Shown here one piece after another: positions 1 to 9,180 of a stretch of 64,000 nucleotides of DNA (positions are counted from its first letter, which is position 1; the number at the start of each line of letters is the position of its first letter). Made by a program: the position numbers and the translations under genes. The notes beneath the pieces are model-generated. The model was not told the DNA's origin and did not search any database. It was given only the letters and a program-made list of their open reading frames with translations. Location of the stretch: contig JADJSZ010000001.1 in NCBI GenBank assembly GCA_016711405.1, positions 1 through 64,000 of the forward strand. Direction: 5' to 3'. Source of the stretch: Candidatus Hadersleviella danica (GTDB taxonomy: Bacteria; Chloroflexota; Anaerolineae; Promineifilales; Promineifilaceae).

Positions 1-2142
1 CCTCCGCCTGAATAGCGGTCAGGGCAATTGTGTAGACAATATCATCCACCAACGCCCCCCGCGACAAATCATTGACAGGCTTGCGCAATCCCTGCAACAT
101 CGGTCCAATGCTGACCACATTGGCACTGCGCTGAACCGCCTTATAGGTCGTGTTGCCCGTGTTCAGGTCGGGGAAGATGAAGACGGTGGCCTTGCCCGCC
201 ACGAGGCTATCGGGCGCTTTGGCGGCCGCGACATCCGCCATCACGGCCGCGTCGTATTGCAACGGGCCATCTATGAGCAAGTCTGGCCGTTTGACGCGGG
301 CAATTTCCGTCGCCTCACGCACTTTATCCACCCCACTGCCCGTGCCCGAACTGCCCGTGCTGTAGCTAATCATGGCCACGCGGGGGGCAATGCCAAAGGC
401 AATGGCCGAATCGGCACTTTGGATGGCAATGTCGGCCAACTCCTCCGCGTTGGGGTCGGGGTTGATGGCGCAATCGCCATAGACCAACACCTGCTCGGGC
501 AAACACATGAAGAAAATGGAGGAGACCAATCGCGCCCCCGGCTTTGTTTTGATGAGTTGCAGGGCGGGGCGAATCGTGTTGGCGGTGGTGTGGATGGCTC
601 CCGAAACGAGGCCATCTACTTCGCCCAAAGCGAGCATCATGGTGGCCAGCACGACCTCATCTTGCAGGTATTCGCGGGCGGCCAACTCGGTCAGGCCGCG
701 ATGGCGGCGCATGTCGAGCAGGGGGGGGATGTATTGCTCACGCAACTCGGCCGTGGGGGGGATGATTTCAATGTCGGGGGGCAAGATGACCCCCTGTTTT
801 TCGGCCACTTTGTGGATTTTTTGCGGGTCGCCCACCAGCACACAGCGGGCGATATTCCGCTCGTGGCAAATAACGGCCGCCTGAATCGTGCGGGCTTCCT
901 CCCCTTCGGGCAACACAATGCGCTTTTTGGCGTGTCGCGCCCGCTCCGCCAGTTGGAAGCGAAAGGCGGGCGGACTCATGCGCGGCTCGCGGTCAATGTC
1001 GCAATACTGCTTCAGCCAGTAGCTATCCAGCCGCCGCGCCACCGAATCCATGACCCATTCCATGCGCTCCACGTCGTCCAGCGGCACTTCGGGGTTGAAT
1101 TGTTGGAGAAGGGTGGCGGTTTGGTAGGTATCCGGCCGTACCAGCAGGATGGGCAAGCCTGTGGCGATAGCCTGCTCGCACAGCTCTAAAATGGCGCGAG
1201 AGGGTTCCAGACCGCTGGTGAGCAATAGCCCCGCCAGCGGCACGCCATTTAGGGCGGCCATGCAGGCGGCGAGGGTCACATCGTCCCTATCGCCGGGGGT
1301 CACGATGAGGGTTCCTGGCTGGAGGGCATCGGTCATGTTGGCCACGGTGCGGGCGCAGACCGAGAAGCGGCGCACCCGCCGCTGGGTCATCTCCCCCGCA
1401 TGGATGGCTTGGGCGTGGAAATAGTTGGCTATATCGAGCGTGCGGGGGCGAGCAGTTTTTCGCGCCACGGGATACAGCCCAGTAGGTGGAAGGTGGCTCG
1501 TTTAAAGACGCGGCACTGTTCGCGGATGCGGTCTTCATCGTCGTCGTGGTAGGGGGTGAGGGGGGATTGGCGGCCGTTAATCCCCCACCCAACTCGAGGT
1601 GGGGTTGGCGGGGCACATTGATTTTGTTGATGATGGCTCCCAACACTTTGGGATGCTCCAGCCCGCCAAACAGCCGCGCCGTGATTTCGATGCGGTCATC
1701 CAATTCGTGGATGCTACTGTGCCCCAGCGCGGCCACCAAAATCACTTCGGCATCCAAGCTCTCGGCAATAGGCGTGTTCAGTTGGTCGGCGTAGGGTTGC
1801 TTGGGGGGTGTGGACGAGGCCCTCGACGATGACGACATCGGCATCAGCGGCCGTTTGTTGGAACAGCCCCACCACCTCTTCCATCAAAATATCTTGGTTG
1901 CCTTCGCTCATCAACTGCTCGGCACGGCCGAGGGCGATGGGTACAGGCGGGTTGAGCCGCATCGTTTGGCGCAAAATGCCCGTCGAGCGTTCTGGCCCCG
2001 CGTCCCCCGCATGGGGTTGGCCGATGGGCTTAAAGAAGTGAACGCGCAAACCAACCCTGTCTAGGGCACGAACAAGGCCGATGGTGACGGAGGTGAGGCC
2101 CACGCCGGGGCCAGTGGGAGCAAGGTAGAAGACGTGTGGCAT
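1..2142 (-). CDS. pta: Phosphate acetyltransferase, long form (3' end outside window, frameshifted)
   Basis: Interconverts acetyl-CoA and acetyl phosphate in the cytoplasm. The N-terminus (from 2142) reads as a BioD-like P-loop domain with GPGVGLTSV near residue 10. A DRTGG-type middle domain follows, then the catalytic PTA domain, where KRIVLPEGEEART and SRGALVDDIVYTIALTAIQA can be read in the last part before the window edge. The frame breaks three times: near 1802 (a run of six C where five keeps the frame), near 1556 (C-rich tract) and near 1446 (five C where six keeps the frame). Each break is in a homopolymer, and the flanking protein stays family-like, so indel errors are more likely than a pseudogene. 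No acetate kinase gene is visible here; it may lie beyond the edge. Confidence 0.85.
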
Positions 2143-2232
2143 GAGGGGTGGTTAATTGTGAATGGTTAGTTGTGAATGCGGAATGGGGAATGTGGAATTA
2201 CTCAGCACTGAGCACTTTCTACTCAGCACTCC
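2143..2232. repeat. Heptamer-type repeat spacer
   Basis: The gap between pta and the upstream kinase is built from degenerate 7-bp units of the GGTTAAT/TGTGAAT, TGCGGAA and CACTCAG types. There is no room for another gene. Confidence 0.7.
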
Positions 2233-3640
2233 CTACGGCACGGCCGCGAAGGAGTGGTCTACTTGCCGAGCGGGGAGGATGAAGGTGAAGGTGCTTCCAC
2301 GGCCAATCGTGCTATCGAGCCAAATGCGGCCGTTGTACGCCTCCACCAGTGCCCGCACAATGGCCAAGCCCACCCCCATGCCCCCCATTTGCAGATTTGT
2401 GTCGTTTTTATCCACCCGATAAAAGTCATCGAAGATGTGGAGCTGCTCTTCGGGCGGAATGCCAATCCCATTATCGGAAACGCGCACCACGACAAACTCT
2501 TGCTCCCCCTGTTCGATGGATGGAATCGGCCTGAATCGGCTTGAGTTTGGGTTCTATCTCGACTTGAAAGGTTTGTTGGGAACGGCTGGCGGCAGGGCCG
2601 AGTTCGCGCACAATTTGTTGCACCAGTTGGCGCAAATCGGCATAGACGAGTTTGGGCTGGATACGGCCGCCGCGCACGGCCGAGACAAAAATCATGCTGT
2701 TGACCAACTGCACCATGCGCGTCACATTGCGCTGAATAATCTCCATGAACTGGCGCTGGTCATCGTTGAGGATACCGACCACCCCACTGCTGAACATCTC
2801 GGCATACCCCTTAATGGCGGTCAGCGGGGTGCGCAGTTCGTGGGAGATAGTGGTGAGGAAGGCATCTTTGGCGCGTTGGGATTGAAACGCATCGGTAATA
2901 TCGCGCAGGACGGCGATGGAGCCGAGGAAACGGCCGTTGGCATCGTACATCACATCCATGCGCCCCTCGAGGAGACGGCCGTTCATCTCAAATTGCACCC
3001 GTGGTTTGCTCTCGCTCAGGCTCGAGCCACTGAGCATGGGCAGGCGGGCCAATAAATCCATGACAGGTTGGCCGATAATTTCGTCTACAGGGGTGCTCAA
3101 CATTTGGGCGGCGGGGTTGTTGGCAAACTCGACCAGCCCGTTGGCATCGCTGACCACCACACCTTCATCAACATAGTGCAGGAGTTGGCGTTGGTCGCTA
3201 AACACGGCCGAGCCTGTGTGGGTGGGTGGGGCAAAGAGGGGGGTGTTGGGGTATGGATAGGGTTCCGTGACAACGGCCGTGGGTTGGTTGCGAGCCTGAA
3301 TCCACGTCATGGGGGGAAGCACGGCCGCCAATCCCCAACTCAACCCCGCCCATAAATCGGCGGGGAACACCATGCCCAAGACAAAGGCAAAGATGACGAC
3401 CACCAACCCCGCATAGGGCAAGCCACTGCCCCAGCCCAACACCAGCCACGCCACCCCATGCAAGACCATTTGCACCCATAGCACAGGCGAACCTGTCACC
3501 GCCCACACCATTTGCCCGAGCATGATGGCCGCAACCACGTACAAAGCCAGCACAAAACGGCCGCGCTCCGCCTCTTGGCGCCACAGCCCAAAAATAATGG
3601 CAATAGCCAGTACGATGGTTAGAGCATGTGCAATAAGCAT
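2233..3640 (-). CDS. PAS-domain membrane histidine kinase, damaged in the ATPase domain
   Basis: The first ~115 residues are about four hydrophobic membrane segments. A PAS domain follows (about 150-255), then a HisKA domain with SHELRTPLTAIKGY, the phospho-accepting His being near residue 267. The HATPase part resumes in another frame with VRVSDNGIGIPPEEQ and GGMGVGLAIVRALVEAYNG. Between QADS (near 2530) and EQGEQEFVVVRVS (near 2510) the expected N box, with its Asn that binds Mg-ATP, is absent. About 25 residues appear to be missing and the frame changes at the same point. Either the gene is inactive or about 75 bases were lost in assembly. No response regulator is adjacent. The sensed signal is unknown. 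Confidence 0.8.
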
Positions 3641-3747
3641 GTTAGAAATAAAGGACGAAGTAGGAAGTACGAAGTACGAAATTGCTTGAGTATCGTCATT
3701 CGTACTTCGTACTTCGTAATTCGTACTTTGTCATTGGTAATTAGCCC
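3641..3747. repeat. Inverted heptamer repeat (GAAGTAC class)
   Basis: GAAGTAC/GACGAAG units in the left arm and the complementary TACTTCG units in the right arm form a long imperfect hairpin of 7-bp period between two minus-strand genes. Confidence 0.75.
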
Positions 3748-4185
3748 TTATTCACGCTCGGGCAAGGGGGCATCGGTGAGCAATTGCCACCATGCTTGCC
3801 ACGGCCGTGCCGACAGAGCCGGGTCTGGGGGAGGGGGAACTGGGGTAGGAACTCCCAGTGGTGCGTCAATGGTGAGGGGGACGATGCGTTTTTCACCGGG
3901 CAAGATGTAGCCGCCCTCGTTGCGGGCATAAGCGGCCACATATTCATCGCTTTGCACATAGGTAAGGGTGGCTTGCAACTCCACTTGGCGCGTCATCTCG
4001 GCCGTGACCTGTGTCTGCAAATCTGCCTCGCCCAAGCCCACTGTTTCCCCCACTTGTGCCCGGCGGTTAAAATCTACCACCACAGCCAAGCTAACAATGA
4101 CAAGCAAGAGCACCACAACCTGAGGCCAACTCAGCATAGCACGACGACGCAAACTCTCGAAATTCATAGGGTTCATCATAGCCAT
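3748..4185 (-). CDS. FtsB/DivIC-like septum formation initiator
   Basis: Small bitopic membrane protein. It has a short basic cytoplasmic start, one transmembrane helix (PQVVVLLLVIVSLAVVVDF), a periplasmic heptad-like stretch, and the DivIC/FtsB signature in which a short Tyr-rich motif precedes AR-N-E-G-Y-x-PGE (YVAAYARNEGGYILPGEKR). The C-terminus is Pro-rich. Such proteins bridge the divisome (FtsL/FtsQ) in family members. Start choice is uncertain: a TTG lies at 4203 and ATGs at 4185, 4179, 4176 and 4167. I use the first ATG, and no strong ribosome site decides it. It lies in the same direction as the kinase but is separated from it by a repeat hairpin. Confidence 0.7.
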   Translation of the reverse strand: MAMMNPMNFESLRRRAMLSWPQVVVLLLVIVSLAVVVDFNRRAQVGETVGLGEADLQTQVTAEMTRQVELQATLTYVQSDEYVAAYARNEGGYILPGEKRIVPLTIDAPLGVPTPVPPPPDPALSARPWQAWWQLLTDAPLPERE

Positions 4186-4203
4186 GATTGGGTTAAAGCG
4201 CAA

Positions 4204-4487
4204 TTGAATTTTACATTTTGGGCATGGTTGGCGGCGTTCGCAACAGCCTCTTTACACATTTTGACGGGGGACTAGGCCTTGGGACGTTTGTGACCTCCAG
4301 TCCCTCGTCCGTCACCTCCCGTCCGCAATTGTCAAAATACACTTTCCACGGACATAATCTGGCCTCTTGCTTAAAGCCTCGCATGAGTCAAAAACCCTTT
4401 GCGTCTTCGCCCCTTTGCGCCTTTGCGATAAAAATAAAATCTCAGCTTATGGCTGTTGGCAGTCTAACTTGAAGATGCCGATAGGTA
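4204..4487. other. Non-coding stretch with repeat elements
   Basis: Nearly 300 bases without a convincing gene. It holds one copy of the GGGACT-type hairpin (about 4262-4335, with the core GGGACGTTTGTGACCTCCAG) and an 8-bp-period array (about 4388-4432, units like TTTGCGTC/TTCGCCCC). The rest shows nothing I recognise. Confidence 0.6.
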
Positions 4488-4490
4488 CTC

Positions 4491-4534
4491 AAAAAAAAAG
4501 CGGAACTGAGCCATACTCAGTTCCGCTTTTTTTT
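4491..4534. terminator. Bidirectional Rho-independent terminator
   Basis: Perfect 12-bp stem (4499-4510 with 4516-4527, loop CCATA) flanked by nine A on the left and eight T on the right. It ends the minus-strand ferredoxin transcript and works equally in the other direction. Confidence 0.9.
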
Positions 4535-4547
4535 ATCGCAAAGGAGA

Positions 4548-4958
4548 TTACATCTTGAGTGCGTCGTAGCCGGGGCCTTCGGCGAAGAAGTTGTAGTTGA
4601 ACTCAATGTCTTCGGTCAAATCGAGGACTTCACCAGCCGTCAATTCACGAGCATTGAGCAAATTAACCTCATGGCCACCAATTTCGCCCTTGAAGGGTTT
4701 GCCGTTGGGCAGACGGTCTTTGGTGTCGCAAATCCATTGCCCAGCTTTGGCGACATAATCAAAGGGAACCTCTTCCTCGGGGAAGATGGCCTCATAAGGG
4801 CATTCGGGCACGCACGCCCCACAATCAATACAGGTATCTGGGTCAATGTAGAGCCAAGGCCAGTCGGATTCTGGTTTGCCTAGCACCATGCATTCCACAG
4901 GGCAAACTTCTACACAAGCTGTATCACGCAGACACAGACGAGTTATGATATGGGTCAT
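4548..4958 (-). CDS. Ferredoxin with two Fe-S clusters (7Fe/8Fe type)
   Basis: Electron carrier of 136 residues. The N-terminus has a C-x-E-V-C-P-V-E-C-type cluster site (residues about 15-24), and the second site is CIDCGACVPECP (about 42-53), which supplies a canonical 4Fe-4S motif. The spacing of the first set suggests the 3Fe/4Fe plus 4Fe ferredoxins of the FdxA type. The long acidic C-terminal extension (about 75 residues, ending NYNFFAEGPGYDALKM) is typical of this subgroup. A strong ribosome site (AAGGAG, 9 bases before the ATG) supports the start. It is monocistronic, with its own terminator downstream. Confidence 0.9.
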   Translation of the reverse strand: MTHIITRLCLRDTACVEVCPVECMVLGKPESDWPWLYIDPDTCIDCGACVPECPYEAIFPEEEVPFDYVAKAGQWICDTKDRLPNGKPFKGEIGGHEVNLLNARELTAGEVLDLTEDIEFNYNFFAEGPGYDALKM

Positions 4959-5079
4959 GGGATTTTATCTCCTTCACTGATGAAGTATGGGTAAATTAAC
5001 CGAGGTTAAGTTTTGGATTAACAGAACGAAACTTATTTTAACGCCCTTGGGTTATTTTGCAAGGTGAAAACAGGGTAGG

Positions 5080-5158
5080 GAGGTGAAAAATAAAAGGTAA
5101 AAAGTGAAAAGTAAAAAGTACCTGTCACCTTTCACTTTTCACTTCTTACTTTTCACTT
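5080..5158. repeat. Inverted heptamer repeat (AAAAGTG class)
   Basis: AAAAGTG/AAAAGTA units face CACTTTT/TACTTTT units around a short centre (CCTGTCACC), giving a long A-T-rich hairpin directly after the stop of the next gene upstream. It may act as its terminator. Confidence 0.75.
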
Positions 5159-5159
5159 T

Positions 5160-5857
5160 TTATTCGGCCGTTTCAAACCACTTGGCGTAGAGGGTGTCCA
5201 ATGTGCCATCGGCCATCATGCTCTCGAGAGCGGCGTTGACGGCGGCCGTTAACTCACTGCCTTTGCCGAAGATGAAGCCGAGTTCTTCACCCGCAAAAGG
5301 TTCGCCCAATGTGGTCAGGGTCTCGGCGTTTTCGCCGACATAGCCTTGGCCAGAGACGTTGTCCATGAGAACGCATCCACATCCCCTTGGATGAGGGCGG
5401 CCACGGCCAAGCCGAATTGGTCATAGGCCACAATGCGCTCTTCGCCGACCAGTTCCACGGCCGTGTCGTAATTTGTCGTGCCGGGTTGGGAGCCGACTAG
5501 CAGTTCGGCATTGGCGGCTAATTCGTCGGGGTTGCTGAAACGATCTTCATCAATACGCGCCAAAATGATTTGGGCCGATTCGATGTAGGGGATGGAGAAA
5601 TCAACATATTGCGCCCGCTCTTCGGTGATGGTGATGCCATCTGCGCCAATGTCGAAGGTGTCAAAGGAGCCAGCCCCGCCCATGACGGCGACCATCGCAT
5701 CCCAGCTTGTTTCGACAAAGGTGGGGGTGCAGTTTAGCCGTACACACACTTCGTTGAAGATGTCGTAGTCGTAACCGACGGGGTTGCCGCTTTCATCGTA
5801 GAAGTTGAAAGGGGGGTAGGCATTTTCGACGGCGATACGCACTTCCATGCCGCCCAA
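5160..5857 (-). repeat. 732-bp direct repeat, copy 2 (binding domain 2)
   Basis: Second copy, ending at the gene's stop. It carries the single-base deletion near 5371 relative to copy 1. Confidence 0.9.
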
Positions 5858-6766
5858 ATCCGCCAAAGCCGCACCTTCGGTGCTGGCTTCTTCTTCTTCG
5901 GCCTCAAACCACTTCGCATAGAGCGTGTCTAGTGTGCCATCGGCCATCATCCCCTCGAGGGCGAAATTGACGGCGGCCGTTAACTCACTGCCTTTGCCGA
6001 AGATGAAGCCGAGTTCTTCGCCCGCAAAAGGTTCGCCCAATGTGGTCAGGGTATCGGCGTTTTCGCCGACATAGCCTTGGCCAGAGACGTTGTCCATGAG
6101 AACCGCATCCACATCCCCTTGGATGAGGGCGGCCACGGCCAAGCCGAATTGGTCATAGGCCACAATACGCTCTTCACCGACCAATTCCACGGCCGTGTCG
6201 TAATTCGTCGTGCCGGGTTGGGAGCCGACTAGCAATTCGGCATTGGCGGCTAATTCGTCAGGATTGCCAAAGCGGTCTTCATCAATACGCGCCAAAATCA
6301 CTTGGGCCGATTCGATGTAGGGGATGGAGAAATCAACATATTGCGCGCGCTCTTCGGTAATGGTGATACCATCCGCGCCAATGTCGAAGGTGTCAAAGGA
6401 GCCAGCCCCGCCCATGACGGCGACCATCGCATCCCAACTTGTTTCGACAAAGGTGGGGGTGCAGTTTAGCCGTACACACACTTCGTTGAAGATGTCGTAG
6501 TCGTAACCGACGGGGTTGCCGCTTTCATCGTAGAAGTTGAAAGGGGGGTAGGCGTTTTCGACGGCGATACGCACTTCCATGCCGCCGAGGTCAAACGGGT
6601 CGGCTTCGGTCTCGGTCTCCGTCTCTGTTTCGGCCGTGGTCTCTGTCGTTGGCTCGGGGGCGGCCGTGGTGGCCTCAGGAGCAGGTTCCTCGGTGGCTTG
6701 GCCACCACACGCGGCTAAAGCCAGCAATAACAACAGACTAATCAGCAATTTCCAATGGTTTTTCAT
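5160..6766 (-). CDS. Lipoprotein with two tandem amino-acid-binding (SBP_bac_3) domains, one frameshift
   Basis: Periplasmic or surface binding lipoprotein for an ABC importer. It has a signal peptide with lipobox LALAAC (Cys about residue 20), a Thr/Glu-rich spacer, then two family-3 solute-binding domains that are almost identical at DNA level, each starting LGGMEVRIAVENAYPPFNF. The domains repeat every 732 bp (244 residues). Copy two loses one C near 5371 compared with copy one (AGAACGCATCC against AGAACCGCATCC). That puts the end (VSGQGYVGENAETL to WFETAE, stop at 5160) in another frame. Comparing the copies shows exactly which base is missing. No permease or ATPase gene is adjacent. The ligand is unknown; polar amino acids are typical of the family. 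Confidence 0.88.
5858..6589 (-). repeat. 732-bp direct repeat, copy 1 (binding domain 1)
   Basis: Encodes the first binding domain. It aligns with 5160-5857 base for base with very few substitutions, indicating recent duplication or ongoing gene conversion. Confidence 0.9.
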
Positions 6767-6799
6767 TTCTTCTTCTCCTTAGAATGAAAAGGGAACGAG

Positions 6800-6866
6800 G
6801 GTGGGAGTGAGAAGTGAGAAGTGAGTAGTGGGTACTTACTATTTACTACTTACTACTTACTAATCA
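6800..6866. repeat. Inverted heptamer repeat (GTGAGTA class)
   Basis: GTGAGAA/GTGAGTA units opposed by TACTTAC/TATTTAC units around GGGTAC. It lies in the 230-base gap between two minus-strand genes. The rest of the gap shows nothing recognised. Confidence 0.75.
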
Positions 6867-6998
6867 CCGCCACCCCATCTGTTCCAAACAGTAAAAAGCC
6901 CACACGGGGGGCGAAGAACAAGTATAGTCAATGCGTGGGGGGGGAACAATTGGCAGTTTTGTGGCAATTCGTGGTCATGGGGTGGCGATTGCGCCTAA

Positions 6999-8933
6999 TT
7001 ACGGCCGAATAACCACGAATTCGTGGCCATTTTCGGTGCGGAGGCGGAGCCACGGCGGGGTTGGTTCGTAGACACCTAAGCGCAGTTCAGAGGGAGTTTC
7101 GGCCGTGGGCAGGGTGTGGTATTGCCAAATGAGATCGCCCACCTGCCAAAATTGGGTGGGGGCGGCGAGCGCGTCGTGCTGGTGGAGAAGTTCACCTGTG
7201 GCCGCGTCTACTTGGTGCAAAAAGAAGCGCCGCTCGGCCGTGGGTGGCCCCACCACCCGCCAATAGCTGATAAGCTCGAAAGTGACGGCCGTGGTGACCA
7301 CATCATAGCCCAGCAACTGCAATTCGCCGCCAAAGGTGGCGGATTGGGCCACTTGGGGGGCGGGCATAGGGCGGGTTGGGAGGGCTGTGTAAGAAATTTC
7401 GCCCACTGTTTGCTCATTCCCCGCCCAGTGCGCCAGCCGTTGTGCCATCAGGGGGTTGATGGGCAAGATGGTCGGCCGCAACACGGCCGCACCCCCGGCC
7501 GTGGGGTTGGGGAGGAGCAACGTTTGCACCTCGCCGACTTGGCCGAAGTGGCGCACGGCCGTTTCATCTCCTTTTAATAGAAGAGCCATTGTGGGGGCAT
7601 CCATGCTTTCGGGCGACCAGCCAGCCACGGCCGTGCCACCCCACTCGGGGTGTTGGTCTATGGTGTTGGCCATCTGCGTAAAAGCGGCTTGCCACACAAA
7701 ACGCACCTCATTTTCTTCCTGCGGCCATGTGCCAAAAATGTGCTGAATGGTACGGCCGCTGTGGAACACCAAAATGAGCAATGTCAAGCCAGTTATCCCC
7801 CATTTTATCCCCAAATCTGTGGATAACTGTGGAAAAAGGGTGGATAAGCGGGCATAAGAGGGGATAACTATGAGAAGGGGCGGCACGGCCAAAAGGGGCA
7901 AAAAACCGATCATGCGGATGTTGCTGGGGGCATCTACGGAGAGCAAACTGGGGATGGTGGCGCACGCTATCCACAGCAAAACAAAGGCGTGGCGCGGCTC
8001 CCGCCAACGCCACAAAAGCACCCCCAACCCGCCATAAAAAGCCAGCCCCAGCACGGGGTCGAAGAGGGGCAAGCCCGCCACGTTTTGCCGCCAGAGCGGG
8101 TCGCCCTGCCAGCCGAAGCCGCGCAGGATGAGCCATGCGTTGTGCAACACGGGGCGCACATCGCCCCCCCGCAGGGCGCGGAGCGGGGCATCTATTTCGG
8201 TTAGGCGGAATTCGGCCGTGGGCATTTGCCACAAAAAGAGGATGAGGGGCAAGCTGATGAGCAAATAAATCCCTGCGAACAAGGCCACCCCCGCCAGTCG
8301 GCGGCGCAAATTCGGCCAATCGGTGAGCGCCAAGTAGGCCACAAACAAGGCGAAGAAGATGGGCAAGGCGCGGCTGGCCATGTAGGTGTGGGTGGCCAGC
8401 CCCGCACACACGCCAGCGGCGACAATGTGCCATGAGACGGCCGCCTTATCTCGCCGCAACCACCAGCGCCACCAAAAATAGGCGGCCAGCCCGCCCAACA
8501 GGGGCAGGGCGATGGCGCGTAAACCGAGGCGGCCGTAGAAAACTGGCATGAAGAGCAGGGCATTCACGGCCGTGGCGGGCAGGGCGTAGGCACGGCCGAA
8601 TAGCACCCGCACCAACTGGTAGCTAACCGCCACGACGAGCAACCCCAAAAAGGCGGAGGGCAAGCGCAAAGCGAGGGCGTGGTCGCCCAAAAGCAGTTGG
8701 AAGAGCGCTTGCAGGTAGTGGTAGCCCGCCTCGTGGCCATACGCCTCGGTAAAATAAATGGCGTGTCGCCCCGCCAAAATGTCGTTGTTGATGAGCCAAT
8801 GCGCCACCTCGTCGTGCGCCAGCCCCGGTGGCGAGCCGTTGTTCAGGCCGATGAGGCGCAGGGCGGCTCCTACCAGCAGAATGGGAGCCAGCCACAGGGG
8901 GGCAGAATAGGAGGGATGGATACGCAAATTCAT
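6999..8933 (-). CDS. GT39/ArnT-like membrane glycosyltransferase
   Basis: A 644-residue polytopic protein with about a dozen hydrophobic helices in the first 430 residues, then a soluble C-terminal domain. The early luminal loop has PGLAHDEVAHW; the acidic DE pair in the first loop is the catalytic signature of GT-C enzymes of the PMT/ArnT family, which use polyprenyl-phosphate sugars. HEAGYHYLQALF follows, typical of GT39. The C-terminal domain (about residues 500-640) is beta-rich and resembles those of Chloroflexota homologues. Acceptor and sugar are not predictable. It stands alone between two repeat hairpins. Confidence 0.82.
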   Translation of the reverse strand: MNLRIHPSYSAPLWLAPILLVGAALRLIGLNNGSPPGLAHDEVAHWLINNDILAGRHAIYFTEAYGHEAGYHYLQALFQLLLGDHALALRLPSAFLGLLVVAVSYQLVRVLFGRAYALPATAVNALLFMPVFYGRLGLRAIALPLLGGLAAYFWWRWWLRRDKAAVSWHIVAAGVCAGLATHTYMASRALPIFFALFVAYLALTDWPNLRRRLAGVALFAGIYLLISLPLILFLWQMPTAEFRLTEIDAPLRALRGGDVRPVLHNAWLILRGFGWQGDPLWRQNVAGLPLFDPVLGLAFYGGLGVLLWRWREPRHAFVLLWIACATIPSLLSVDAPSNIRMIGFLPLLAVPPLLIVIPSYARLSTLFPQLSTDLGIKWGITGLTLLILVFHSGRTIQHIFGTWPQEENEVRFVWQAAFTQMANTIDQHPEWGGTAVAGWSPESMDAPTMALLLKGDETAVRHFGQVGEVQTLLLPNPTAGGAAVLRPTILPINPLMAQRLAHWAGNEQTVGEISYTALPTRPMPAPQVAQSATFGGELQLLGYDVVTTAVTFELISYWRVVGPPTAERRFFLHQVDAATGELLHQHDALAAPTQFWQVGDLIWQYHTLPTAETPSELRLGVYEPTPPWLRLRTENGHEFVVIRP

Positions 8934-8949
8934 AGCGGCCGAAGTATAC

Positions 8950-9150
8950 TTGAGTGGTAGATAGAGGGTAGAGATAGAGATAGGGGAACCCTTTGTTGGC
9001 CAGCCAATTATGGCTTTCTCTATTGTGTAAAGGATTTACCTGTTCGAGTAAATAGTGAGTAGTGAGTAGCTCCCTACTATTTACTACTTACTACTTACTT
9101 TCCTCTTTGCATAGTCAACTATCTCTATCTCTTGTCTCTAATCTTCACGC
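8950..9150. repeat. Mixed repeat arrays (ATAGAGA and GTGAGTA classes)
   Basis: The left arm has TAGAGATAGAGATAGGG units near 8960 and the complementary TATCTCTATCTCTTG units near 9118. Nested between them is an inverted GTGAGTA/TACTTAC hairpin near 9050-9100. The promoter of the plus-strand lipoprotein gene must lie here, but I see no convincing one. Confidence 0.65.
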
Positions 9151-9180
9151 CCGTCTCTATTTTTAATTCCCCGAGGTACG

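Noticed and set aside
257..1189. 310-residue plus-strand open frame
   Set aside because: It is antisense to pta, which has clear family motifs; the plus-strand product is His/Gly-rich and unlike any protein.
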